DNA of 64,000 bases from Autumnicola edwardsiae (GTDB lineage: Bacteria > Bacteroidota > Bacteroidia > Flavobacteriales > Flavobacteriaceae), in assembly GCF_031846505.1 (NCBI RefSeq), contig NZ_JAVRHP010000005.1, forward strand, positions 1 to 64,000. Reading direction: 5' to 3'. A model generated the notes under the pieces. The model searched no databases, was not told where the DNA came from, and was given only the letters and a program-made list of their open reading frames with translations. A program made the translations under genes and the position numbers. Of the stretch, positions 1 to 7,885 are shown piece after piece (within the stretch, counting starts at the first letter, position 1; every line of letters starts with the position of its first letter).

Positions 1-24
1 CCGGCTTTTAAAGAGTATATGTGA
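1..24 (+). CDS. C-terminal tail of an upstream gene (partial)
   Basis: Frame 1 reads seven codons (PAFKEYM) and a TGA stop, 13 bases before the next ATG. This fits the end of another gene of the same tightly packed operon, but only seven residues are visible, so neither coding status nor function can be decided. Confidence 0.3.
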   Translation, partial: PAFKEYM

Positions 25-37
25 GATATAGCAACCG

Positions 38-985
38 ATGAAGAATGAAAAAATATATATTTTAATTCCTACCTATAACAGGGCGCAACTTTTACTAGAA
101 ACCCTTGAATCCGTAAGAAATCAAACCTATTCTTTCTGGGAATGTATTATTGTGGACGATCATTCAAGTGACGATACTGTGGAGCAAGTTAGGAAGTATA
201 GTGAAAGAGATAAACGTTTCAGCTGTTTTTTAAGAGCCGAAGATTATTGTAAAGGTCCCTCAGGTAGTCGCAACATGGCGCTGGATATAGCAAAGGAACG
301 AAAGGCACAGTTTATCCAATTCTTTGACGATGATGATTTAATGCACCCGAAAAAACTAGAGCTGCAGGTGACTCTTTTTGTAAAGGATACCGACCTTGAG
401 TTAAGTATTTGCAGGTATGAGCGGTTTTCTTCATCGGCAAAAATGGTCCCTATAGATCATATTGAATTAATAAATACTATTTCTCTGGCCGAAGATTTTC
501 TATTTACAAGGCTCCGGCTAAACGTAGGAGGACCCTTATTCAGGGCAAAACTTTTCGAAGATGAGAGGTTTGATGAGAGTTTGCAGTATGGGGAGGAGAA
601 GGAATTATTTTTAAGGATATTATTTAGATATCGACCAAAATCTCTTGTTTTGAATCAAACGTTGTTCTATTATCGCGCCCATGAAGTTTCCCTTACCAGG
701 ATTATGAATAGCAGGATACTCAAGCGAGGTTCTGAAATTGTTATTCATCAAAAAATATGGGATTACCTTGCTGAAAATGATTTATTAAATAATCAGGCAG
801 CGGGTTTTCTCATAAGGCAGTTCTTGCTTGAAAATCATAGTAAAGAATATATCAATAAAGCTAATCGTTATATTTCTAAAGAGAGCAATTTTTCATTTTT
901 TAGTAAATTGAGATTTAGAGTTTTGATCGGCTTTCATGAAATCTATAGCCGTATAATATATAAACTGCTGTTAATTAAAATTTAA
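38..985 (+). CDS. Family 2 glycosyltransferase (EPS cluster)
   Basis: A 315-residue GT-A fold glycosyltransferase, expected to add one sugar to a polyprenyl-linked repeat unit at the cytoplasmic face of the inner membrane. The N-terminus reads ILIPTYNRA (8-16), followed by the nucleotide-binding VDDHSSDDT (39-47), SGSRN (75-79) and the metal-binding FDDDD (96-100). The C-terminal 150 residues are variable, basic and probably membrane-associated. It is clearly paralogous to the next gene, with the same VDDHS and FIQFFDDDD blocks at the same spacing. It is the first of at least four closely packed genes. Donor and acceptor sugars cannot be inferred. Confidence 0.9.
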   Translation: MKNEKIYILIPTYNRAQLLLETLESVRNQTYSFWECIIVDDHSSDDTVEQVRKYSERDKRFSCFLRAEDYCKGPSGSRNMALDIAKERKAQFIQFFDDDDLMHPKKLELQVTLFVKDTDLELSICRYERFSSSAKMVPIDHIELINTISLAEDFLFTRLRLNVGGPLFRAKLFEDERFDESLQYGEEKELFLRILFRYRPKSLVLNQTLFYYRAHEVSLTRIMNSRILKRGSEIVIHQKIWDYLAENDLLNNQAAGFLIRQFLLENHSKEYINKANRYISKESNFSFFSKLRFRVLIGFHEIYSRIIYKLLLIKI

Positions 986-1004
986 ATTATTTCTAGAAGC
1001 AACA

Positions 1005-1946
1005 ATGGAAGACCCCAGTCCCAAAATTACTATTTTACTGGCTACCTTTAACAGGTCGGCTTTAGTTGGTGAGACTCTGGATTCGATCATTGCCCAGACT
1101 TATCATAACTGGGAATGTATTATCGTTGATGATCACTCTAAGGATAATACAGAAGTGGTAATTTCCAGTTATCTGGAAAAGGAATCCCGTTTTTCTTATT
1201 TCCGGAAAACTGAGAAATACAAACCCGGACTTTCCGGAACTCGTAATTATGGGCTGGATCTGGCTGCGAAACGGGGAGCAGGATTTATTCAATTTTTCGA
1301 TGATGATGATATTATGCATCCACGAAAACTGGAACTTCAAATGGAACCATTCTTAAATAATCCCGAAATTGATTTAACACTCTGTCAATACAGAAAATTT
1401 CATAATAAAGAAACTATAGAATTTAATTTAGATAAAGCTGATGATGGTTTGTGCTCAGTTACCACAGATAATTTATTAAAATCTTTTTATCTAAATGAGA
1501 TAGATTTAAATTCTTCCGGGCCTCTTTGGAAAGCTTATATTTTAAAAAATTATAGATTTTTAGAGGATTTATTTTACGCAGAAGAGAAAGAATTTTACTT
1601 GAGAGTATTTTATAAAGAAAAAATCAAATATGAGCCTATTAAATTAGTTCTTTTTTGGTATCGAAAGCATAATAAATCAATTACTAGTAATTTATATAGC
1701 GATCCTTCTATTAAATTAAATTCGGCAAAATTATTTGAAGAGAAATTTTTAAATATGGTTTTAGAAAAAAAAAATGCTCCATATTTTTTGCTTAAATCTT
1801 ATACTGCAAAATTTATAAAAAATAAAAACCTTTTAGAATTAAAAAGAATTAGTGAATATATAAAAGAAAACTCTCATCCCATTAACTTTAAATACTGGAT
1901 ATTACTTATCTATATAAAACTCAAAAGTTTTGAAATTATCCGATAA
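1005..1946 (+). CDS. Family 2 glycosyltransferase, paralogue of upstream gene
   Basis: A 313-residue GT2 enzyme with ILLATFNRS (10-18), VDDHSKDNT (41-49), SGTRN (77-81) and FDDDD (98-102). Identity to the preceding gene is strong through the first 110 residues and fades afterwards, as expected for a tandem duplicate that diverged in its acceptor half. From about position 1380 the gene becomes very AT-rich, unlike the genes from 3.8 kb on. The end overlaps the TTG start of the next gene by 17 bases. Specificity unknown. Confidence 0.9.
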   Translation: MEDPSPKITILLATFNRSALVGETLDSIIAQTYHNWECIIVDDHSKDNTEVVISSYLEKESRFSYFRKTEKYKPGLSGTRNYGLDLAAKRGAGFIQFFDDDDIMHPRKLELQMEPFLNNPEIDLTLCQYRKFHNKETIEFNLDKADDGLCSVTTDNLLKSFYLNEIDLNSSGPLWKAYILKNYRFLEDLFYAEEKEFYLRVFYKEKIKYEPIKLVLFWYRKHNKSITSNLYSDPSIKLNSAKLFEEKFLNMVLEKKNAPYFLLKSYTAKFIKNKNLLELKRISEYIKENSHPINFKYWILLIYIKLKSFEIIR

Positions 1947-2838
1947 CTTAACAATAGTAATTCCCTATTACAAAAAGACATTTCTTGATTCTACATTATT
2001 GTCTCTGGAAAATCAAACCAGTCAGAACTTTAAAGTTTTTATTGGCGATGACGGAAGCCCTGAAGATCCTAGGTCAATAATTAATTCTTTTCAAGGTACT
2101 TTATCAATCTATTATAAAAAGTTTGAAAATAATCTTGGTTCCAATTCTTTAACTGCTCATTGGCATCGCTGTATAAACAATGCTCCCAAATCTCAATGGA
2201 TAATGATTTTAGGAGATGATGATATGCTCTCTAAGAATTGTGTATCTAATTTTTATGAGAAAATCGATGAAGTTGATTTTAGAAAAATTAGAATAATTCG
2301 GTTTAGTAGTCAAATAATTGATGTGGAAAATAAAAAAATTTCAAAAGTTCATAAACATCAGTATATAGAAAATTCTACCAATTTTTTGTTCAATAAAATA
2401 ACAGGGTCTGCAAGAAGTTCGTTGAGTGAATATATTTTTTATAGACCAAATTTAGAAAAAAAAGGATTTAAAAATTTTCCTTTAGCGTGGCATTCTGATG
2501 ATCTAGCTTTAATCGAGTTTTCCAATTATGGAGATATACTTTCAATCGGAAATTCAAGGGTATATATAAGATCAAGTACTATAAATATATCTGGCAATAA
2601 GCGTTTTAGTAAAGAGAAGAATTTAGCATCTTATAAGTTTTATAAATATCTTTTTATAAATCACCAAGATATTTTAACTGCCCATAGAAAAGCAATATTA
2701 ATTTCTAAATTAGAAAAGTGTGTACTTAATAATCGTAAGAATTTTTTTCTTATAACAGATATTTCGAGCCTTTTTCTCAAAAATGGAGATATCTGGCAAT
2801 ATTTAAAATTTTCGAAAAAATTCATTTTCAAAAGATGA
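1930..2838 (+). CDS. Family 2 glycosyltransferase
   Basis: A 302-residue GT2 enzyme opening with LTIVIPYYKK (7-16). It has the nucleotide-binding block IGDDGSPED (38-46) and the metal-binding GDDD (95-98). The only start that keeps the conserved N-terminal strand is TTG at 1930, inside the upstream gene, so translation is probably coupled. The whole gene is strikingly AT-rich, which fits recent acquisition of this part of the polysaccharide locus. It overlaps the next gene by the classic ATGA. Confidence 0.85.
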   Translation: MKLSDNLTIVIPYYKKTFLDSTLLSLENQTSQNFKVFIGDDGSPEDPRSIINSFQGTLSIYYKKFENNLGSNSLTAHWHRCINNAPKSQWIMILGDDDMLSKNCVSNFYEKIDEVDFRKIRIIRFSSQIIDVENKKISKVHKHQYIENSTNFLFNKITGSARSSLSEYIFYRPNLEKKGFKNFPLAWHSDDLALIEFSNYGDILSIGNSRVYIRSSTINISGNKRFSKEKNLASYKFYKYLFINHQDILTAHRKAILISKLEKCVLNNRKNFFLITDISSLFLKNGDIWQYLKFSKKFIFKR

Positions 2839-3812
2839 GAAAAGGCGTCAATCCTGAAAAAAATAAAAACGAAATAAATCAGAAAAAATACCACCGCATT
2901 ATTATTCCTGTTTATATCCCGGATATTGGGAGCGAATATTATGCAGGAAGTATTGATGTTCTGGAAAGATGCCTTAATTCTTTAAGCAAAACAATCAATC
3001 CTAAAACCACTGTAATTACAGTGGTTAATAATAATTGTGGGGGGGCTGCGACTACTCTTATAGAGAAGTTTTTAAAAGCTAAAAAGCTGGATAAACATGT
3101 TATACATGTTGAAAACAGGGGTAAAGTTTTTGTTGCCATAAGTGAGGCGAGAGGCAGTTTTGAGGAATTTATAACGATATGTGATGCCGATGTTTTATTT
3201 TTCAGTGGATGGGAAAAAGCTGTATTTGAAATTTTTGAAAATTATCCCCAGGCTGGAGTAGTATCCCCTGTGCCTTCCCAAAATCTCGCGCTTTACCATA
3301 ACTCTTCGGTATTTTATGATAAGTTCCTTAATTCTATTCAGTATGGTAAAATTGTTCCTGATGAAGACTGCGAACTTTTTCTCCAAGGATTGGGAAACGA
3401 GGCCTTGCTCAGAAGAAATAATCATCCCTACGATTGGAAGGAAAAGCAATATTATCTTAACGGTAAATCCCCAGTTTTATTAGGGGCAAATCACTACGTG
3501 GCAACTTATCGGAAAGAAGTTTTAGAACATCAATCAGATTTTCCAAAAAATAAATTCAAAAAAGGCTATGAGGAAAATTTCCTTGATGAACCTGCTGATA
3601 TTTTGGGGTATTACCGCCTTTCTACAGTTAATAGTTTTGCCTACCACATGGGAAATCGCATGGATGATGTCAGTGGAGACTTTTCTTTAAAACAGAATGC
3701 GCTAATTGAAAATGATTACTTTCACAGTATTCCAAAGGCTAAATCTTCCAAAATTCCTTATTCTATCAGAAAAAACTTTTTCAGGATACTACGAAAATTA
3801 AAGAAAATATAG
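2835..3812 (+). CDS. GT2-like glycosyltransferase
   Basis: A 325-residue protein with a GT-A type core: HRIIIPVYIPD (20-30), then TVITVVNNN (59-67) and a DxD-type metal site CDADVLFF (116-123). A later block with GANHYVATYRKEVL resembles the acceptor side of GT2 enzymes. It starts with ATG overlapping the upstream stop and ends directly against the wecB ATG, so all are one transcription unit. Substrate unknown. Confidence 0.8.
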   Translation: MRKGVNPEKNKNEINQKKYHRIIIPVYIPDIGSEYYAGSIDVLERCLNSLSKTINPKTTVITVVNNNCGGAATTLIEKFLKAKKLDKHVIHVENRGKVFVAISEARGSFEEFITICDADVLFFSGWEKAVFEIFENYPQAGVVSPVPSQNLALYHNSSVFYDKFLNSIQYGKIVPDEDCELFLQGLGNEALLRRNNHPYDWKEKQYYLNGKSPVLLGANHYVATYRKEVLEHQSDFPKNKFKKGYEENFLDEPADILGYYRLSTVNSFAYHMGNRMDDVSGDFSLKQNALIENDYFHSIPKAKSSKIPYSIRKNFFRILRKLKKI

Positions 3813-4985
3813 ATGAAAACCCTCCTTTGTTTTGGTACACGACCCGAAGCCATAAAAATGGCACCTGTTATTCGTGAACTTAAGAAGCAGAAAATTGCTT
3901 TTAAGGTTTGTGTAACGGCACAGCATCGGGAAATGCTGGATCAGGTTTTAGATTTTTTTGAAATCACTCCCGATTATGATCTTGATTTGATGAAAGCAGG
4001 CCAAACCCTTAATGGTTTAAGTGCATCTATTTTTATCGGGATGGATGAGGTATTAGATGATTGGTTGGGACTTCGACGCTTCGACAGGCTCAGCGAGACC
4101 GATGGAAATGGCCTTCGACAGGCTCATTCTCATAACATTGTGCTGGTGCATGGAGACACTACTACGGCTTGTATGATTGCGCAGGCAGCCTTTCATCGGC
4201 AGATAAAAGTGGGGCATGTGGAGGCGGGGTTACGTACTTACAATAAAACCTCTCCATTTCCCGAGGAGATCAATCGTCAGCTAATCAGTAGAATTGCAGA
4301 TGTCCATTTTACTCCGACAAAGAAAGCAAGTGCAAATCTTTTAAAAGAGCAAATTTCAAAAGACCAAATTGTATTGACTGGAAATACGGTGATAGATGCA
4401 CTACATTGGGCCGCGGGAAAACTGGCAGGGAAAAGCTTAAGTCAGGAAATTATAGAATTAGAAGCTTTATTGAGTATAGAAAAAAAGCTGATCCTCGTTA
4501 CCGGGCACCGCCGGGAAAATTTTGGAGGAGGTTTGGAAGAAGTTGGAGAAGCGTTGCTCGAATTATCCTTAAATGATGATGTTGAAATAATTTATCCGGT
4601 GCACCTTAATCCAAAAGTAAAAGAGCCTGTTAACCATCTTTTGGGCGATAAAAAAAATATCCACCTTATCTCACCGGTCGCTTACCCAACAATGCTATGG
4701 CTGATGCAAAGGGCTGAAGTAATTATTTCGGATTCCGGCGGAATCCAGGAAGAAGCTCCTGCTTTTGGAAAACCTGTGCTGGTCACCCGTGAATATTCTG
4801 AGCGAATGGAAGGAGTGGAAGCAGGGTTTTCTGTGCTTGTAGGAACTAACAAACAAAAGATAATAGAGGAAACAATTCGTTTATTGCAGAATCCACCAGA
4901 CCTGAATAAAAAGCCGAATCCTTATGGTGATGGTAAGGCTGCAGAGAGAATAGTAGAATTTCTGATTAAACAGGCTTCGATGTAA
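3813..4985 (+). CDS. wecB: UDP-N-acetylglucosamine 2-epimerase (non-hydrolysing), with in-frame repeat insertion
   Basis: Interconverts UDP-GlcNAc and UDP-ManNAc, the precursor for ManNAc or ManNAcA units in surface polysaccharides. Diagnostic motifs are GTRPEAIKM (8-16), VHGDTTTA, HVEAGLRT, FPEEINR, TGHRRENFGGG and DSGGIQEEAP. At 390 residues it is slightly longer than the usual 365-380. The excess lies at about residues 86-111 (WLGLRRFDRLSETDGNG...), which is the translation of a CTTCGACAGGCTCAGC palindromic repeat at 4071-4131. It sits where the family normally has a short loop before the strand leading into LVHGDT. The reading frame is intact and every visible active-site motif is kept, so the enzyme is probably active. 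Confidence 0.92.
   Translation: MKTLLCFGTRPEAIKMAPVIRELKKQKIAFKVCVTAQHREMLDQVLDFFEITPDYDLDLMKAGQTLNGLSASIFIGMDEVLDDWLGLRRFDRLSETDGNGLRQAHSHNIVLVHGDTTTACMIAQAAFHRQIKVGHVEAGLRTYNKTSPFPEEINRQLISRIADVHFTPTKKASANLLKEQISKDQIVLTGNTVIDALHWAAGKLAGKSLSQEIIELEALLSIEKKLILVTGHRRENFGGGLEEVGEALLELSLNDDVEIIYPVHLNPKVKEPVNHLLGDKKNIHLISPVAYPTMLWLMQRAEVIISDSGGIQEEAPAFGKPVLVTREYSERMEGVEAGFSVLVGTNKQKIIEETIRLLQNPPDLNKKPNPYGDGKAAERIVEFLIKQASM
4071..4131 (+). repeat. Palindromic-repeat fragments inside wecB
   Basis: Three CTTCGAC starts occur in 60 bases (4071, about 4079 and 4113). Two continue as CTTCGACAGGCTCA, the same core found in the arrays at 4.99-5.16 and 5.48-5.63 kb. They are translated in frame as part of wecB. 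Seen directly; insertion is inferred from the family's usual length. Confidence 0.8.
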
Positions 4986-4987
4986 AA

Positions 4988-5156
4988 AGGCTTCGACACG
5001 CTCAGCTTGCCTATTGTGGGATCAAACTGATTTTTACCTCAGTCCCACTGAGCTTGTCGAAGTGTGGTGTGCGTGGTTCCAAACTGGATTCGATCGGCTC
5101 AGCCTGCCAATTTGGAGTACTGTTGAGTTCTCAGCGTCCCACTGAGTCTGTCGAAT
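4988..5156. repeat. Array of two CTTCGACA palindromic units
   Basis: Unit 1 begins with GCTTCGACACGCTCAGC (4990-5006) and closes with the inverted arm CCACTGAGCTTGTCGAAG (5045-5062). Unit 2 is degenerate (TCGATCGGCTCAGCC near 5090-5105, inverted arm CCCACTGAGTCTGTCGAA at 5138-5155). The junction between them reads GTGTGCGTGGTTC (5067-5079), which recurs exactly at 5563-5575. The arms can form hairpins of about 15 bp. This fills the wecB to GIY-YIG intergenic region. Confidence 0.8.
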
Positions 5157-5185
5157 TGTTAATCTTTAATTCCTATATTTAAAAG

Positions 5186-5536
5186 ATGAAGCTTTTCTTC
5201 GTATATATTGTACAATGTTCAGATGAATCATTCTATACCGGAGTGACCTCAAACCTTGAAAAAAGATTATATCAACATAATTCTGGGCATTACAAGGATG
5301 CTTACACATTTACAAGAAGACCAGTAAAACTAAAATGGTATGAACAATTTACAGATCCACACCAGGCATTCAAATTAGAAAAGCAATTAAAGGGCTGGAG
5401 TAGGAGAAAGAAAAAAGCCCTTATTGAAGAAAACTGGGAAAGATTAGTAGAATATTCTAAGAATTATACAGAACAAGGTAAGTCTTCGACAGGTTCCAGA
5501 TCGCAGCCGAAGGACTCTGGCCAGCCGTTAAAATAG
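5186..5536 (+). CDS. GIY-YIG domain nuclease
   Basis: A 116-residue single-domain GIY-YIG nuclease of the small UvrC-N/YhbQ-like type. Visible signature: VYIVQC (6-11), FYTGVT (16-21, the YIG half), catalytic Arg in LEKRLYQHN (R27, H31), and the metal-binding Glu in AFKLEKQLKGWSR (E65). Residues beyond about 97 (GKSSTGSRSQPKDSGQPLK) are translated from a CTTCGACAGG repeat and are unlikely to be part of the fold. The gene is bracketed by palindrome arrays of the same family, has no sugar-related role and looks like a passenger or driver of those repeats inserted in the polysaccharide operon. Its DNA target is unknown. Confidence 0.85.
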   Translation: MKLFFVYIVQCSDESFYTGVTSNLEKRLYQHNSGHYKDAYTFTRRPVKLKWYEQFTDPHQAFKLEKQLKGWSRRKKKALIEENWERLVEYSKNYTEQGKSSTGSRSQPKDSGQPLK

Positions 5537-5632
5537 CATTCCCACAGATCTTGTCGAAGTGGGTGTGCGTGGTTCAGGCTTCGACAGGCTCAGCCTGACT
5601 ATTACAGTGCCTCACTCCTGTTGAAGTGGTGC
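5483..5632. repeat. Second array of CTTCGACA palindromic units
   Basis: Contains CTTCGACAGG (from 5484), the inverted arm CCCACAGATCTTGTCGAAG (5541-5559), the junction GTGTGCGTGGTTC (5563-5575), a fresh forward arm GGCTTCGACAGGCTCAGCC (5578-5596) and a degenerate closing arm CTCCTGTTGAAG (5616-5627). The array covers the end of the GIY-YIG gene and runs into the first codons of the nominal next reading frame. Confidence 0.8.
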
Positions 5633-6931
5633 TTGTCCCTGTATTATCAAATACATATCTTTATCCCAAACCCAAAGCTGTTGCAATCTACTTCTCAAAA
5701 GAAAATCCTCATTGTTGCCGAATCTATTAATGTGGAGGACAGTAGCGGCTCCAAAGCCAACGTGGCATTAATACTGAATTTAAAGGATGCCGGATTTGAG
5801 GTGTTGGTATATCATTATACACGAAAGGAAATTCAGTTACCGGGAATACGATGTGTGGCTATCAAAGAAAAAAAGTTTAATCCGCTTTTCCTGTTAAGCC
5901 GGCTTCAGAGGAAACTTCAGCATAAACTCAAGGTAAACCTGGCGAAATATCTGGAACCGGTTTTTGGCTTCTCCTTTACATTTTTTAATGATGTAAAAAG
6001 TATAGCTTCAGCTTTAAGAAAGGAGAAAACTTTTGAACCGGATATTGTCCTGACCTTAAGCAAAGGAGCCAGTTTCCGACCGCACTATGCTTTGCTGAAT
6101 ACTCCAAAACTTCACAACAAATGGATGGCTTATATCCACGATCCCTATCCGTTTCACTATTATCCTGAACCTTACAACTGGAGCGAACCTGGCTATAAAA
6201 AGAAAATTGATTTTTTTCGCAATGTTTCGGAAAAGTGCAAGTGGACAGCCTTTCCCAGTGTACTGTTAAAGGAATGGATGAATTCTAAATTTCCGAAGTT
6301 AGAAGGAAAAGAAGTAATTCTTCCACATCAGCTTATTGAGGATGAAAATTCAGTAGAGTTACCTCATTTTTTTAATCCTAGAAAATTCACACTTCTACAT
6401 GCGGGAAATCTAATGAAACAAAGATCTCCGTTTCATCTAATTAATGCATTTCAAAAATTCACTACAAAAATACCTGAGGCAAAAAAAGATGCGGAATTAT
6501 TACTTATTGGTCAGTCTTCTTATCATCGGGAAAAACTTCATCAAGTGGCGAATCAAATTCCCCAGCTAAGGTTAAATGACTATTTAAATTATAAAACAGT
6601 TTTGGCTTTGCAGAAGAACGTGTCTGTAAATATCATTCTTGAATCCAAAGCAGAAATCAGTCCGTTTCTCCCCGGAAAATTCCCTCATTGTATTGAAGCT
6701 GCTAAGCCAATTTTACTCTTGGGACCAAGAAATAGCGAATCCTTTCGTTTATTAGGTGAAGAGTATCCTTACTGGTCGAAAGCTAACGACGAGGCTAAAA
6801 TTCTTGATCTTCTAGAAAAATTATTTAATAGCTGGCTAGAAAATAATAAAATGATTAGCATGGAACGATCAGATCTTAAAGAATATCTCTCTTCACACCA
6901 CTTAAAGAAGATTATGAATCAAATTATTTGA
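5621..6931 (+). CDS. GT4-like glycosyltransferase (start uncertain)
   Basis: A GT-B fold glycosyltransferase of about 415-436 residues. The conserved first strand is KKILIVAES followed by SGSKANVALILNLKDAGFEVLVYHY; the C-terminal half carries KFTLLHAGNLMKQRSP and LLIGQSSYHR, the donor-site side of GT4 enzymes, although the usual EGFG motif is not recognisable. The 5-prime end is odd. The longest frame starts at TTG 5621 inside a palindromic repeat and encodes an implausible leader. No ATG precedes the conserved strand; the next candidate is TTG 5681, giving MQSTSQKKILI. The repeat probably replaced the original start region. Confidence 0.75.
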   Translation: MKWCLSLYYQIHIFIPNPKLLQSTSQKKILIVAESINVEDSSGSKANVALILNLKDAGFEVLVYHYTRKEIQLPGIRCVAIKEKKFNPLFLLSRLQRKLQHKLKVNLAKYLEPVFGFSFTFFNDVKSIASALRKEKTFEPDIVLTLSKGASFRPHYALLNTPKLHNKWMAYIHDPYPFHYYPEPYNWSEPGYKKKIDFFRNVSEKCKWTAFPSVLLKEWMNSKFPKLEGKEVILPHQLIEDENSVELPHFFNPRKFTLLHAGNLMKQRSPFHLINAFQKFTTKIPEAKKDAELLLIGQSSYHREKLHQVANQIPQLRLNDYLNYKTVLALQKNVSVNIILESKAEISPFLPGKFPHCIEAAKPILLLGPRNSESFRLLGEEYPYWSKANDEAKILDLLEKLFNSWLENNKMISMERSDLKEYLSSHHLKKIMNQII

Positions 6932-6933
6932 AA

Positions 6934-7842
6934 ATGGAGATTTCAATTCTAATTGCCACAAGAAACCGTCTGCATGAGTTGAAAAAAACTTTAGCAACTT
7001 TATCAAAACTAATGGATAAGAAAGTCACCATAATAGTTTGTGATGATGCCTCTGAAGATGGTACTTATTGTTACGTCACTGATAAGTATCCTAATATTCA
7101 TGTGGTTCAAAATGAAGTAAATAAAGGATACCTGTTTAACCGAAATTTACTGATGAACTTGGTGAAAACTGAATACGCTATTATTTTAGATGATGATGCC
7201 AATTTTTTAGGCAACGGTTACTTATCTGCAATTGCAGACCATTTTGAAAAAAAACCAAGCTGTGGAGTTATTGCCTTTAGAATATTTTGGGGAGCAGAAA
7301 AACCTTATTGCTACGCATCTGATGAAATAACTCAAAGAGTCCAGAGCTATGTAGGATGTGGGCATGCCTGGAGAATGAAGGCTTGGCATGACATACCAGA
7401 TTATCAGGAGTGGTACAGGTTTTATGGTGAAGAAGAGTTCGCATCTTTACATTTACTGAAAAAACAGTGGAAGGTAGAATATCTTCCAGAGGTATTAATC
7501 CATCATAGAGTTAGCAACAAGGGCAGGAAGCTTGAAAATGATTATGTGGAAAGAATGAGAAGGTCCCTAAGTGCTGGTTGGTACAATTATTTAATATTTT
7601 ATCCTGCCAATAATATTCCAAAACGATTTCTTGGATCCATCTGGAGTCAATTACGAAGAAAAATTCTTAAAGGGAATTTTTCAGCTCTTAAATCACTCCT
7701 ACTTTCTTGCTTAGATATGTTGCGTAACCTGAGAAGGATTTTAAAGCAAAGAAAAGCATTGACTAAAGAAGAATTTCGAAAATATTCGGAACTTGCAAAA
7801 ACAAAGATTTATTGGAATCCGCCATCGAAAAGCAGTAGCTGA
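6934..7842 (+). CDS. Family 2 glycosyltransferase
   Basis: A 302-residue GT2 enzyme. From ATG 6934 it begins MEISILIATRNRLHE, then VCDDASEDGT (35-44), KGYLFNRN (64-71) and the metal-binding LDDDAN (85-90). A second conserved region has GCGHAWRMKAW and FYGEEEFA, the acceptor/ED-like block of this subfamily. A TTG at 6928 overlapping the upstream stop is an alternative start two codons earlier. The C-terminus is basic with amphipathic helices, suggesting peripheral membrane attachment. It directly precedes the nonulosonic acid genes. Confidence 0.88.
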   Translation: MEISILIATRNRLHELKKTLATLSKLMDKKVTIIVCDDASEDGTYCYVTDKYPNIHVVQNEVNKGYLFNRNLLMNLVKTEYAIILDDDANFLGNGYLSAIADHFEKKPSCGVIAFRIFWGAEKPYCYASDEITQRVQSYVGCGHAWRMKAWHDIPDYQEWYRFYGEEEFASLHLLKKQWKVEYLPEVLIHHRVSNKGRKLENDYVERMRRSLSAGWYNYLIFYPANNIPKRFLGSIWSQLRRKILKGNFSALKSLLLSCLDMLRNLRRILKQRKALTKEEFRKYSELAKTKIYWNPPSKSSS

Positions 7843-7885
7843 ACTGTTCGTTAAAGAAAAATCTAATTCATAAAATCAACTGGAA

